Notes: generated by a model not told the origin, from the sequence alone. Shown: positions 1 through 10,400, counted from the stretch's first letter. The stretch: DNA of 64,000 nucleotides from Myrica gale (GCA_963930655.1 OZ005603.1:10625001-10689000), one strand, 5' to 3'. Numbers and translations: made by a program.

Positions 1-26
1 CCGAAAGAGGCATTCAATTCACACTA

Positions 27-485
27 CTATTGACAGATGGGCAAGGCGTAGTGAATCCATATGCCATGGGCAAATCGCCATAAACGCTGAGCAATATCAC
101 ATTCTAGCCATAGATGCGCTATTGTTTCAGTTGCAGAAGAACACAAACAACACTCCACAGATTCTCCTTCCCCAACACCAATCCTGGAAGCCATCTTACC
201 ACTTGTGGGTAGTATGTCCCAAACAATTTTCCACAACAGTAATTTCAAACGGTCATGAATTTTAAGACTCCGTAGGTTCTTCCAAAAAGATAGTCCAAGA
301 GTAGAAATAAAAGAGGCAAACTCTGTTGTTAGGAGTCTGTACATAGATTTAATAGAGAAACTACTTGACTGTTCTAGGGACCAACACAAGGAGTAAATTC
401 TAGGAGCACTAGGAAAGGATATACGTTTAATAGCAATTATTGACTCCTCTATAAAAAATGCAGCAGTTTCTGAAGATCCCAACAT
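27..485 (-). pseudogene. LINE ORF2 C-terminal zf-RVT (reverse-transcriptase zinc-binding) domain fragment
   Basis: The translation has the standard zf-RVT pattern of plant LINE ORF2 proteins: FSIKSMYRLL near the start, FWKNLRSLKIHDRLKLLLWK in the middle, then a Cys/His cluster (ECCLCSSATETIAHLWLEC). It belongs to the same element as the RT segments to its right; the intervening sequence at 540-660 still reads as the usual GNGQVINVWTDPW linker in another frame. It is broken by stops and has no start of its own. Family assignment is by recognition of these motifs. Confidence 0.85.
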
Positions 486-723
486 TGATGACCAGATAAG
501 AGGTCTACAACCTTCAAATCCATATGCTCTAATTGAATTTGCTCATTTCGAGGCAAGGGAAGGATCTGGGATAGGGACGGGACCCAGGGGTCGGTCCAGA
601 CATTAATAACTTGACCATTCCCTATCAAGTGTCATGCTCCCGCTCTCAATAATGGCATAGTCTTGACAATTCCACACCATATCCAAGAGGGATTAATGCC
701 TTTCACCACATTCCACCTACTGC

Positions 724-1550
724 CACTACGCTGGTACTTTTTTTTTCTAAGCAAAGGCGGATTTCATTCCATGAGGGAACAAGTACAAGAGGAGGTGCTG
801 AGTACAGAGCAGCCACAAGGGCCAGTTACATATTCATGGGGCATAAAGCCCATAACATCATCTAAAAAGGCCCCAAGGGGGCATCAACCAACAAACCCAA
901 AAGGCTACAAACCTACAGGCCTTAAAGGCCACTAAGCAACAGGCCTCAAAGGCCACAAACTTCCCGGCCCACAGGCCCAAACTACCGACCCGGATCAGAG
1001 CTATTCCACGCCGTAGAAGGCGGTTTCAAACACTGGAGGAGAGGAGGGACGAGCACCTCGATCTCGTTTCCCCAGGGCTTCATCCACACCAGCACAAGCA
1101 AAAATGAGAAACACCATGGTTGTTTCCGGCAAAACACGGCAAAGGAGCAGTCAGTCAGCATCTGGGTGGCTCGCATAGAAGATTCTCGCCCACTGCAAAT
1201 GGCGCGTGGTCCCACACGCTTCAACACCAGCTGGTCGGAAGTTTTGGGCTTCATAGATCTGGGGACGCCAGAGCAGCTTTTGTGAGGCAAGACCACCAGA
1301 GATTTCAAAAAGGAGATGATGACTGCAGGTTCCTCACCAGAAAGAGACCCCATAACAGAAATGAAAGCTGCAGAAAATAAAGGGAAACGCAAGGAAAACG
1401 CAACAAGAAAAGAACTAAAGGGGCAGGGCAGACGGGGGGAGAGGAAACCTCCTCTCGTCGCCCTGGTGTGTGCGGGATGGAGAGAGAGCTTTTTCAGAGC
1501 AGCGGAGAGAAGAGTCTAGAGAGAATGTCTTTATTCACTACGCTGGTACT
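724..1550 (-). mobile_element. 797-bp A-tailed retroinsertion nested in the LINE, with 15-bp target duplication
   Basis: The 15-mer cactacgctggtact occurs at 724-738 and again at 1536-1550. Between them lies a 797-bp insert beginning with a poly-T run at 739, the A-tail of a minus-strand insertion. Reading the host LINE across the insert without one repeat copy restores one continuous RT frame, so the insertion is exact. The tail end on the minus strand (GCCTTTGCTTAG before the As) resembles LINE 3' ends. The opposite end is CT-rich, like a LINE 5' UTR. A 136-codon minus frame at 1392-982 has no recognised domain. It is either a 5'-truncated LINE or a non-autonomous LINE derivative. Confidence 0.85.
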
Positions 1551-3563
1551 TGCTTTCTAAAAGCTTCTCCCACAGAATTTTATCACCAGTTAAAAAGCGC
1601 CAGGGCAGTTTAGACACAAGGGCAGTATTTAGATCAACATGAAAATTACAAAAGCCCAAACCTCTAGCCTCCTTAGGAATACAAATGGAATGCCAAGAAT
1701 GTAAAAATAAATTATGGGACTTATCTGGCCGAAAACCCCACTAGAATAGTCGTGAAGCTTTGTCCAATTCATGGCACCATGATTTTGGCAGAAGGAAGGA
1801 CCTAAGAGGGTATGCTGGGATGGCAGTGGTGACTGATCTGTCTAGGGTGGAACGACCTGCCTGAGAGAGTAGTTTAGCTTGCCAACCAGCGATTTTCCTC
1901 ATAAACTTCTCTTTGATCTCCTCAAACGCCAACCTTTTGATCGAAGAATTAGTAAAGGGAGCCCTAAGTGTTTTGCTTTGGAGGGTAGTTTCCGAAGACC
2001 AAAGTAATCCTTGATTGCCATCAACTGTTGACACGAAAATTAGAGCTGAAATGGATTGATGATTTCTCAAAATTAACCTTTTGACCCGACCAAGACATAT
2101 ATTTGTCAAGACATTCCTTCATAGCTGTCGAACCCTGCCGAGTTGTTCTAGCAAAAATGAGCAAGTCATCCAAGAAGAGTAGATGGAAAATAATTGGAGC
2201 TCCTCTCCCCATTTTAATGTCTCGTAATCGGCCTTCACATTCTAATTTGATAAGAAGCGAGAGAGAACTTTCGAGCACAAGATGAATAAAAGAGTGATAT
2301 GGGATCGCCTTGGCGAAGTCCTCGAGAGGGAGTAAAGGCACCAAATGGTCCTCAATTCAAAAGAGTAGAGAACTGAGCAGAACACATACAAGTTTTAATC
2401 CAAGATAGCCATTTCAAACAAAAACCGAAATTCTCCTTGGTTTTGTAATACAAATGATCATTCTACGCTATAAAATGCCTTCTCCATGTCCGCCTTAATC
2501 ACCATCCAACCCCTTTGCCTCTTTTATGACCCATAGCATGGAATAACTCAGTAGCGACTATGAAGCTGTCCTGGATAACTCGTCCAAGGACGAAATCTAG
2601 CTAGTAGGGAGAGATAAGCTTCGCCATAAGGGGTTTGAGACGCGCTGTGAGGATCTTCGATATCAGTTTGTAAATAATATCGCAGAGACTTATTGGTCAA
2701 AATTGATCGGCCTTTGAATCATGGTTCACCTTTGGAATGAGAGCCAAGTAAGTGCGATTCAATTTCGAAGGTAAGTGGTCATAGACAAAAAAATCGTGCA
2801 CAGTTTTGATCACATCTACTCCAATTATGTCCCAAAAATGCTTGTAAAATAGAACTGTCATACCGTCAGGTTTGGGTGATTTCTCCAAACTCATAGATCG
2901 GAGAATCGAAAAAATATCCTCCGCGGTCGAAATACGAGTGATAATGTCGTTATCCAGATCTGAAATTTTCGGAGATATTACTCCTTCCATATCTCGTGGA
3001 AAAATGGGATTGATAGTAGAATAAAGTGATCCATAGAACCTAACAAACTCCTCTCCTAGAGCTCTTCTACTAGAAATCCATTCACCTTGATCTGCCTTCA
3101 AACTCTCTATGCGATTCTGGGATCTATAAAGAACTATAGAGGAGTGAAAAAAACGTGTATTCAAATCGATTGAAGTCAGCCACTCTATCCACGACCTTTG
3201 CCTCCACATCAACTCCTTTGGTTTCCACAATTCATCTAGTTCCAATAATAGACTCCATTCCAACCCTAAGGAATCAACTGTTTGTACCCCTTGCTGACAA
3301 GTGCTGAGGAGGTGAGTGGCCTGTTTAATGAAATTCGTTATATGCCCAAAGGTAGATTTATTCCATTTCTGCAGAATCCATCGAGGGGTACCAAAAAAAT
3401 AACTGATTCCACACTTGAGCAATGAATTCATGGCAAGATTTATTCTAAATCCAAAATCCTTGAAATTTAAAAGATTCAGGAAAACTAATATCTGAACCCA
3501 GCACATTGAGAATAATTGGAGTATGGTTCGAAGGAGCAATAACATGGTAGAGGATAGTGGCAT
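1551..3563 (-). pseudogene. LINE ORF2 reverse transcriptase remnant
   Basis: Frames at 3563-2697, 2344-2021 and 2109-1741, with frameshifted sequence between, together cover an L1-type RT. Visible landmarks are EKSPKPDGMTVLFYKHFWD and LALIPKVNHD in the N-terminal RT part, FRPISLCDIIYKLISKIL just downstream near 2700-2640 in a shifted frame, and the catalytic box as LLFLDDLLIF (FLDD in place of YADD/FADD) near 2200. Multiple stops and at least three frameshifts make it non-functional. It sits directly downstream of the endonuclease remnant of the same element. Confidence 0.88.
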
Positions 3564-3599
3564 TGGGAAAAGCCGTCTCCAAGAAATATTGGCTATACC

Positions 3600-4195
3600 A
3601 CGGTCAAGACGCTCTCAAATATTGGCAAGCCCTGGTCGACGATTAGACCAAGTAAACTTCCTGCTCGAGAATTCCAAATCTATATAGCCATTTACTTGCA
3701 TAAAATGAGCCAGGCCACGACAAGAAGCAGACCGAACTGCTCGCGCACCTCTCTTTTCCTCCTGATAAAGCATATCATGAAAGTCACCTAGACAGATTCT
3801 AGGAGTATCAGAGTTACCTTCAAGTAATTGCATGGCTTCCTAGATATATTCCTTCTCCCCCATCGGGTTGGACCATGGCTAAAGAGCAAAGGAACGATGG
3901 GGAATCACTTCCATTATGGCAAAGCAGGTGAATAATATTGGATGAACTCAAGAGAAGCTTCATCTGCATATTCGGTCTCCAGCAAAAGGTCAAGCCACCT
4001 TTGCAACCCACAGAGGGAATTGAGAGAAAAAAAGGAGAAACCGATTGACTGCATTATTTGGCGAACTACCTCATCTCCACACTTGGTTTCAATTAAAAAC
4101 ATACCAATGGGATCAAATTCCTTGATGAACACCTTCAGCGCTCTTGTCGCTGCAGGTCACCTCAAACCCCGACAATTCCACGATATGAACCTCAT
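3600..4195 (-). pseudogene. LINE ORF2 N-terminal endonuclease remnant, start ATG at 4195
   Basis: Starting at the ATG whose first base is 4195 (minus strand) the translation is MRFISWNCRGLR, the hallmark start of plant LINE ORF2 endonucleases, followed by a stop and then, in the same or nearby frames, GMFLIETKCGDE, GLQRWLDLL and ICLGDFHDMLYQEEKRG (the GDFN/NE region of the EEP fold, with H replacing N). Stops and frameshifts break it at several places. The ATG overlaps the ORF1 stop as ATGA. Confidence 0.85.
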
Positions 4196-4723
4196 GGCTC
4201 TAGTGGGGGCAAGATATGGGCCGCCACCCTAGTCGTGTGTATATCAACAATTTGATCTGGTTCCTCTCCGCTGCAAGGGAGAACTGAAATAGGTTCTTCG
4301 CACAAAGGCAAAGATGAGGTGATGCCCGTGCATCTTTTACTTCGTATATTTCCTTTACCCATAAGTGCTTCCAAAGAGAGTTCTCGACCTTCATAAGAGA
4401 AAACTTCAACAACCTTCAATTTTTTAGGAGGGGAAGAAAGGGACTGCATTGAGTCAGACGTTAATATGCGTTTACTATGACTTTGGGGGGAGCCTCCTTT
4501 ATGTATCCCTGTTTAAGCCCTCATGGTGATGGCAGACCGCAAACTGACAGCTTTGAATTTTCCTTTGTCTTATAGTGGGTTTTTGATATTTAGTGATGTT
4601 AGAAAGGGATTGCATGGCCATTTCGAGACTTTGGGTATCAATGGATGATGCTTCAATATTAACCAGTGGGCCCTAAGGGGAGTATGCACAATGTTGCTCC
4701 AGAGCATCTTGTACCAATGCATC
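4192..4723 (-). pseudogene. LINE ORF1 C-terminal tail
   Basis: The minus-strand frame from 4449 to the TGA at 4192 encodes a basic, Ser/Lys-rich tail (SPPKKLKVVEVFSYEGREL) typical of the end of plant LINE ORF1. The frame can be read upstream to about 4520 (GGSPQSHSKRILTSDS) before an in-frame stop. The right end is cut by the Copia remnant at 4724. The matching upstream part of ORF1 (zinc knuckle) is on the far side of that insertion at 7028-7426. Confidence 0.65.
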
Positions 4724-5248
4724 TGTTGGGGTCCACGCCCATATGAGATACACTTGGAATAGAAGTAGACTTGTAGTGGAAGTCTACTTCCTCCCTACTT
4801 CAAGTTTATCTGAGTTTTCTCTTAGGATTTTCTCTTTGTATTTTCCCTATAAATAAAGACTTATGTTATAGGAGAAAAAATACGTGAGCACGTGATAGCG
4901 TGAGCATTGGGCAGAGAGAGAGGAAGCGAGAGAGGGTTGTGTGACTATTGTATTGGGCAGGTAGAATGATTCTCTTAAGCATTCTTAATAAAATTGCTCT
5001 GAAGTGGACATAGGCGGATTGGGGTTGAAGCGAGAGAGGGTGGTGTGACTATTTTATTGGGCAGGTAGAGTGATTTTCTTAAGCATTCTTAATAAAATTG
5101 CTCTGAAGTGGACATAGGCCGGATTAGGGATGAATCACGTAAATTCTTGGTGTTCCTTTCTTTTAATTTTTTATTCGCTTTTCCCAACAACATTTGCCCC
5201 ACTATGGATTAGTGTGGAGTCACACCCCTGAAGCGGCACCGACTTACA
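4724..5248 (+). repeat. Copia 5' LTR with an internal 104-bp tandem duplication
   Basis: Begins TGTTGGGG. A matching inverted end CCCAACA lies at 5183-5189, but the sequence shared with the 3' copy continues 60 bases further, almost to the primer binding site at 5253, so the true LTR end could be either 5189 or about 5248. Within the LTR, 4923-5026 is repeated at 5027 to about 5126 with few differences (starts gaagcgagagaggg). The duplicated part includes ttcttaataaaattgctctg, perhaps the transcript end region. Confidence 0.7.
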
Positions 5249-5868
5249 TAAGTGGTATCGGAGCCAGGTTCGAGGAGCCGGAGTGGTTTTTCGGGGAGAA
5301 GCGGAGAAGGTCCGAAAATTAAAAGTGGTTCGGTCAGAGATTGGAGCGCACCAGCCTGTAGAGGAGGAAACAACGTTGTCAGGATCTCCGGGAGGCGCCT
5401 TCACGTGCCGCAGGGAAGTCGAAAAGCGCCGTCCAGGAGTCACACACACCCCCGCGCATCGAAGAGAGATAGGGCGAGTGGGATTCACTCTCTCCATGCA
5501 TGGTACGTGCCCGCGCCAGTGAACTGCCATGTGTCCTATCTCGTTAGCATCCACATCATCGACACGTTAGCAGTGGGTCCCCGGATTTCACGTCAGCGGT
5601 GTCACGTAATCCTTCATGTCAGCATTGCCACGTCAGCAGCGACCAGTCAGCACCACATCAGGAGGATTCCATGTCGCAGAGAATATTCCGGCGAATCATA
5701 ATATTCCGGAAGATTTTAGTTTTTTGTTCAGTTTGGTTTTTTGATCGGTTTAGGGGCTTTTAGGCCGGTTTTCGAGTAGGTTAGACTGGTTTCTAAGGTT
5801 TTAGGTCATCCTCGAGCCATTGGTATAATCAAAATTGTGAAATTCAGCCTCGATCAGTGTGAATTGAG

Positions 5869-6640
5869 ATGACAGAGAGTATAATTACCGGTATGATGAT
5901 GTCTGCTATGAATTACATGAGCTGGAAGTCACGCACGGAGGATATCCTTTATGCAAAGGATATGTATGATCCATTGGAGAACGAGGGCAAGAAACTGGAA
6001 GGGATTGCTGAGGTAAAGTGGAAGAAGATCAACTGAAAGGCTATATGGTTGATTCTTCAGTGGATTGAGTCAGAGGTATTTCATCACGTAGCCAAAGTAA
6101 CAAGTGTTTTTAAACTATAAGAGAAGTTGGAGACAATGTATCAGTCAAAGACTTCGCAGAATAAAGTGCTACTAATGAGGAGGCTAGTGAATATGAAGCT
6201 GCGAAACGAGAAGTCGGTGGTGAAACATACCAGTGAGTTCCAAAACTTGATCAATCAATTGAACAACGTCGAAATGACTTTCAAAAATGAGGTTCAAGTT
6301 TTACTGCTTCTGAGTTCCTTGCCGGATAGTTGGGAGACTCTTGTTGTTTCTCGCAGAAATTTAGCACCGAATGGGAAATTGACCATAGAGTTGGTCAAAG
6401 ATGCTCTATTCAATGAAGAGACATGAAGGAAGGAGATTGAGACATATGACCACAGTGGATCACAGACTCTCATCACAGAAAGAGGCAGAGAAAGCAGCAG
6501 GAATACAGAAGGCCGAGATAAATCCAGAGGAAAAGGTCGCAAGATTATCGGCTTCTATTGTGACTAAGAGGGACATATCAAACGGAATTGTCCAAAGTAC
6601 AGAGCAAAGAAAGGGAAATCATCACTCAGTGGTGACTGAT
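5869..6640 (+). pseudogene. Copia gag pseudogene
   Basis: The start ATG at 5869 follows a leader after the primer binding site. Visible gag features are MNYMSWKSRTEDIL near the start, METMYQSKTSQNKV at 6127-6168, SLPDSWETL near 6320 (UBN2-type gag), and a zinc knuckle near 6555 whose first Cys has become Gly (GFYCD) and which then hits a stop before EGHIKRNC. Stops at 6034-6036 and 6118-6120, and the lost Cys, make it non-functional. Nothing of protease, integrase or RT follows, so pol was deleted. Confidence 0.8.
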
Positions 6641-6789
6641 GACTCCAACTTCGTGAAGCACACGGAGGTGCTTGGTACTAGCCGGTGGAGATGCAAGAGT
6701 AGGGGGAGATACTGCTCTACATGGGTACGGCGGTACAAGCAGGGGATGCGGGCACCCTAGGCGGGGGTGCAGGACACTCGGATGAGAGT

Positions 6790-6985
6790 GTGGTTGGTCG
6801 GGTAGAGTGATTTTCTTAAGCATTCTTAATAAAATTGCTCTGAGGTGGACATAGGTCGGATTGAGGCCGAACCAAGTAAATTCTTGGTGTTCCTTTCTTT
6901 TAATTTTTGTGCCGCTTTTCCCAACAACATTTGCCTCATTATGGATCAGTGTGGGGTCACACCCTCGACGCAGCACCGACTCACA
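6790..6985 (+). repeat. Copia 3' LTR fragment
   Basis: Matches the 5' LTR from the gggtagagtgattttctt segment through cccaacaacatttgcc and on to cacataagtgg, about 90% identical by eye to 5055-5254. Its 5' part, including the TGTTGGGG start, is missing. The match continues past the CCCAACA box, which bears on where the LTR truly ends. Confidence 0.75.
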
Positions 6986-7027
6986 TAAGTGGGTCATCAA
7001 AAAATGGCATGTCCTCAGTGAGCCTCC

Positions 7028-7430
7028 CTAAATTAACAGCACAATGCGGTTGATGGTCGAAGAAACCTCTTCTTTGGCAGTACTACTGATAGTCTTTGTG
7101 TTTGACGGTCTGCCACTAGTTCGCTGGCTGTCCACAGCTGCATTCTCACAAATCCGGTCCAAGGGCAATTGTGTTGGTTGGTAACTAGCCTCAGATACTA
7201 TATCCAGAGCACCAGAGAAGGGATGGGGATCCTCCTGTTCACAAAATCCAGCCGTATGATCTACCCTCCCACAGTGAGAACACATATTAGATAATTGTTT
7301 GTATTTGAAACTGATCCAAGAACGTTCTTGGGAATTTCTTGCCAAAAAGAATCTTGGTTGAAGAGGATGGTCGGCGATAAACTGAACCTTTAGTTGAAGA
7401 TAGCTCTTAATTATTAACCTCGGCAAACAT
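7028..7430 (-). pseudogene. LINE ORF1 segment with CCHC zinc knuckle
   Basis: The translation contains SFKYKQLSNMCSHCGRVDHT followed by AGFC: a CX2CX4HX4C-type knuckle preceded by the aromatic/basic lead-in seen in DUF4283/zf-CCHC_4 proteins encoded by ORF1 of plant LINEs. Upstream on the minus strand the same reading can be followed to about 7495. It has the same orientation as the ORF2 remnants to the left and is parted from the ORF1 tail only by the Copia remnant. Confidence 0.75.
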
Positions 7431-7804
7431 AGGAAGTAGAAATGTCCATGTCATACTTAACGATGATCAGCCTTGTGGGTTGTGGCGTAGTTGCTAGCAA
7501 GTAATGTTTCTTCTTTCCTTCTTATTAAGTAACTTAACATGAAACTATCAACTTAATAACCACATCTAATTTGTTAGGGTGTTTAACATAATACACTAGG
7601 AGATTATAAGCATGTTCACCTGCAAATGGTATTGATGATCCAGGCTGCGAAAAGCGTCGATCATGGGAGTCCTGCATAATGTGATAAGGAAATGCATTAA
7701 TGTTACAAGAATATGCAAAGAATGTTTGACACCCTAAATCCCAGGTAGAGTGGGAGAAGAGATGGAACGAGAGATGAGCAAGATGGTGCAAATGTGATCC
7801 TTGG

Positions 7805-7968
7805 CAGAGACGAAGTTAGGGGGCCAGGGGCCACAAAATTCCTTCAGAATTTTGTTTTTTATTTAATAAATCTTTTTATTGATTTTCTTTAAGTTTTTGT
7901 ATTCTTGTCCTCCAAAATTTATTTATGTGTATTGGCTCCCCTAACATTTAATTCTGGCTTCGTCCCTG
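7805..7968. mobile_element. hAT-type MITE, 164 bp
   Basis: The left end cagagacgaagttag and the right end ctggcttcgtccctg are imperfect inverted repeats of the CAGGGRCGAAG type common in plant hAT derivatives. They are flanked by atccttgg (7797-7804) and ctcgttgg (7969-7976), an 8-bp target duplication matching at 6 of 8 positions. A second inverted pair (gttaggggg / cccctaac) lies just inside. It has no coding capacity. Confidence 0.65.
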
Positions 7969-7976
7969 CTCGTTGG

Positions 7977-8980
7977 ATTGCCTCTATAATTACTTTTGGA
8001 GATTGCCCTTTTGTTTCTGAGCTTTTAGATGGTCATTCTTTGTTGTATGCATGGCTCCTACCCCTTGAACGCTTTTTGTTTGCATTTTTGAAATTAGGGT
8101 ACATAATAATTTCAAAGGGTTTCAAGAGCAACCTTAACTAGTCTAAGTCAATATCAGGTTCATATTTCTGGTCTAAGTCATGGAAGTCATTAGTTCTGAA
8201 GTAACTTAATGGTAATTAAAGAAGCAACAGACTATAGTGGAGGTAGCTCTTGTGTTGATGATGGGACCATGGTCAAGAAATTTCTTCAATTTTCATAACA
8301 TTTACTAAATTTTTCAGAATTTTAAAGTATGCAAACGCACCCCAAGTTTCGAAGGTAGGCTTGCACTAGAGTACGCCTCGCCCGGATCAAAAGAACCATA
8401 TTTCGAAGGTAGCTCCTGTGTTGGTGATGGGGCCATGGTCCTTGAAATAGAAGAGTTTAAAATTGTCATCGATAGTAACGGTCCGAAGTATTTAAAAAAT
8501 TTCAAGCATTTTGTTGCTATAACTATCTAAGTAAAGTTTTGAACAACGCAGTAGTTTCTCCAATTTTGTATGGGAATATTATCGTCAATCAATGGACTAT
8601 TTCAGCAGATAAAACTGTCGGGCAGACCTGGTACTGTCGATGTTACGGCCCCAGCGGATAATTATTGTCTCACAGAACGCAGGTGCGCTGTTACACACAG
8701 CTGAAGCTATTCCTTGAGGTCGGACTGGCGACTTATTTCTGCAATGACAAACATGGGTAAAAGAATTATTCAAAGTTGGAATTACAGTAATAATTCATAA
8801 ACAAAATGACTAAAGAGTTTTCGTTGGTTCATTTAAAGGTTATCCAACTTGAGTTATGAGAACGAGAATAATAATGGTTTTTGTCTTTTTCGGACAAGAA
8901 AAAGCACTAAAATCATTATTTAATTAATTTGGATGATTTTTTCTGAATATTTAAAAGACTATTTATTAGTCTTACTAGTT
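7977..8980. other. Non-coding stretch with a 33-bp direct repeat
   Basis: No gene is recognised. A 33-bp segment (ggtagctcttgtgttgatga...) at 8242-8274 recurs at 8408-8440 with three differences, and a shorter motif tttcgaaggtag recurs at about 8347 and 8402. The rest is AT-rich without clear ORFs or tRNA-like signals. Confidence 0.5.
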
Positions 8981-8981
8981 A

Positions 8982-9541
8982 GAGCATTCCTAGTAGGTTC
9001 TCTATTCTAACATTTTGGTTAGAATAGAGAACCAATTTAACAAAAAAAGTCAAAAAACACTCTTTAACAGCTTATCTATTTTAACAGTTTTTAGCTAAAA
9101 ATTTTAACATGTGAACAGTGGCCACTGTTCACTTCTCTATAATAAAATATTAATATTTTTCTTTTTTTTCTTTTTCTTTTTTTCCTTAATACATTTTAGA
9201 CTAAATAAAGACTAACTTAATACATTTTAAGCTAAATAAAGACTAACTTAATACATTTTTAAAAATATGATCGTTAAAATAAGACGACTATTTATAAATA
9301 TGATCGTTAGAATAAGAAATTTTTTTAAAAATCAAATCGTTGAGATAAGATAAATGTTATAAATGTTAGAGAAATAATAAAGAAATATTTGAATAATAAT
9401 ATTTAAATAGAATAGTAAAAGTAGATAGTTAAAATAGAGAAGTTGTTGTGGGTGTTTTTAAAAAGTTGATAGTTAAAATAGAGAAGTGTACTTTTTGGTT
9501 AAAATAGAGAGTCAAATTTGAATAAGCTACTAGGAATGACA
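8982..9541. mobile_element. 560-bp MITE with inner perfect hairpin
   Basis: Terminal inverted repeats gagcattcctagtag at the left and ctactaggaatgaca at the right, flanked by TA on both sides (8980-8981, 9542-9543). Just inside the left end is a 16-bp perfect hairpin, ggttctctattctaac (8996-9011), six-base loop, and its complement (9018-9033). The motif ttaaaatagagaa recurs near the right end. A 31-bp tandem repeat (cttaatacatttt...) starts at 9185, 9216 and 9247. The TA duplication suggests a Stowaway/mariner-like family, but this is not certain. Confidence 0.6.
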
Positions 9542-9967
9542 TAACTAACCAATTCGATAAAAATAAAAAGGATTAATTATATATGGGATTGATTTATAAG
9601 AGGTCAATATTTAATTAGGTATAATTTTGAACGGATCGGTCCTTATAATTTATTTTTTAAATTAAATAGGTTATCCGACCTTAACAATGCATATCTCAAC
9701 CCCGATTCAATGTTGGTCTTCCTTTAGTTTATTAACTTTTGGTGGACGGAAGAATCTATATTTCTCAAAAAAATGAACAACATGACCAATCCATTCAAAG
9801 TTGTATCTCATAGATTGATTTGTTGAAAGTCAATAGTATATAAAAGGTAGTGGTAATTAAACATAACAAAAAAAACAGAGTTGTAATAAAATAAAAATAA
9901 AAACATCTTCTCACAACTACAAAAAGAAAGAATAATTCTAGATTTCGTATCTAATTTATTGAATTGT

Positions 9968-10027
9968 GGATTTGAACCAATGACTCCTATGTCTGAAAGC
10001 AATACTCTAAGCACTGAGTTAAGTAAG
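9968..10027 (-). pseudogene. Plastid elongator tRNA-Met (trnM-CAU)-like fragment
   Basis: On the minus strand the D-arm (ttaactcagtgcttagag), the anticodon 5' side (tattgctttca) and the T-arm (attggttcaaatcc) match the angiosperm plastid trnM-CAU as I remember it, with about six differences over 60 bases. The anticodon position reads CAG rather than CAT, one base is missing in the anticodon stem, and the acceptor ends no longer pair. It is therefore a dead insertion of organelle DNA or a tRNA-derived relic, not a working tRNA gene. Confidence 0.65.
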
Positions 10028-10240
10028 TTATTTAACATCACAAACAGAAACAAATGAGACGTCCTACACAGTTATAAATGAAATATTATTTATAAGCAAT
10101 ACCAATTAAAGATATCAAAACAAATGCTGTTGGGTCATGTAATGTTTATCTTGAGAATAAATTATCATAAGGTAAAATATGTATACCAAGCAAAAAGTTC
10201 ATATATCCATTGGTAGAACACCTCGTTTACACACCAACTG

Positions 10241-10400
10241 TTTTTTTTTTATTGGATAAATCATTGAGCAACAATAATTTTCTTGTAACGAGATTGAATA
10301 TTCAGAGCTCCCCAAATTCCAAATAGGAAGTGGTGACTCTCGAACCTTAATTAAGGTACTACTTTAATCATCACAGCCTAACAAACTACGCCGTAACTTT
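10241..10400 (-). mobile_element. Candidate tRNA-derived SINE
   Basis: On the minus strand an A-box-like ggcgtagtttgttaggc (10392-10376) is followed about 30 bases later by a B-box-like ggttcgagagtc (10346-10335), then about 85 bases of body, ending in an A-run (poly-T at 10241-10250). That is the layout of a plant SINE of about 160 bp. No clear target duplication was found, so the call rests on the box spacing and the tail. Confidence 0.5.

Larger units (their letters stand above)
4724..6990 (+). mobile_element. Degenerate, internally deleted Copia LTR retrotransposon
   Basis: A plus-strand Ty1/Copia-type element inside the LINE. It has a 5' LTR starting TGTTGGGG at 4724, an initiator-Met-tRNA primer binding site (tggtatcggagcc, 5253-5265, one base from the usual TGGTATCAGAGCC), a decayed gag (about 5869-6640), almost no pol, and a 3' LTR fragment (about 6790-6985) that matches the 5' copy. 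A purine-rich stretch agtagggggagat near 6697 may be the polypurine tract. I found no convincing 5-bp target duplication. Its position between ORF1 and ORF2 remnants shows it entered the LINE. Confidence 0.82.
1..7530 (-). mobile_element. Decayed L1-type LINE, interrupted by two later insertions
   Basis: Non-LTR retrotransposon read on the minus strand, 5' side near 7.5 kb and 3' side beyond the left edge. Parts in element order: ORF1 zinc-knuckle segment (7426-7028), ORF1 tail (about 4480-4192), ORF2 endonuclease start (4195), endonuclease fragments to about 3615, reverse transcriptase (3563 to about 2020), RT tail (about 2109-1551 continuing at 723), and the zf-RVT domain (485-27). A Copia remnant splits ORF1 and a 797-bp insert splits ORF2. 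Many frameshifts and stops show it is dead. The ORF1 N-terminal half is not seen, so the copy may be 5'-truncated near 7.5 kb. The 3' end and target duplication lie outside the window. Confidence 0.9.

Noticed and set aside
663..1519. Three plus-strand ORFs
   Set aside because: They lie antisense to the LINE and its nested insert and lack any domain.
5171..5701. Overlapping ORFs on both strands after the Copia LTR
   Set aside because: This is the untranslated leader between primer site and gag; the translations match nothing.
4719..6990. gcatc / tcatc as the Copia target duplication
   Set aside because: Only four of five bases agree and the right LTR end is uncertain, so it was not counted as evidence.
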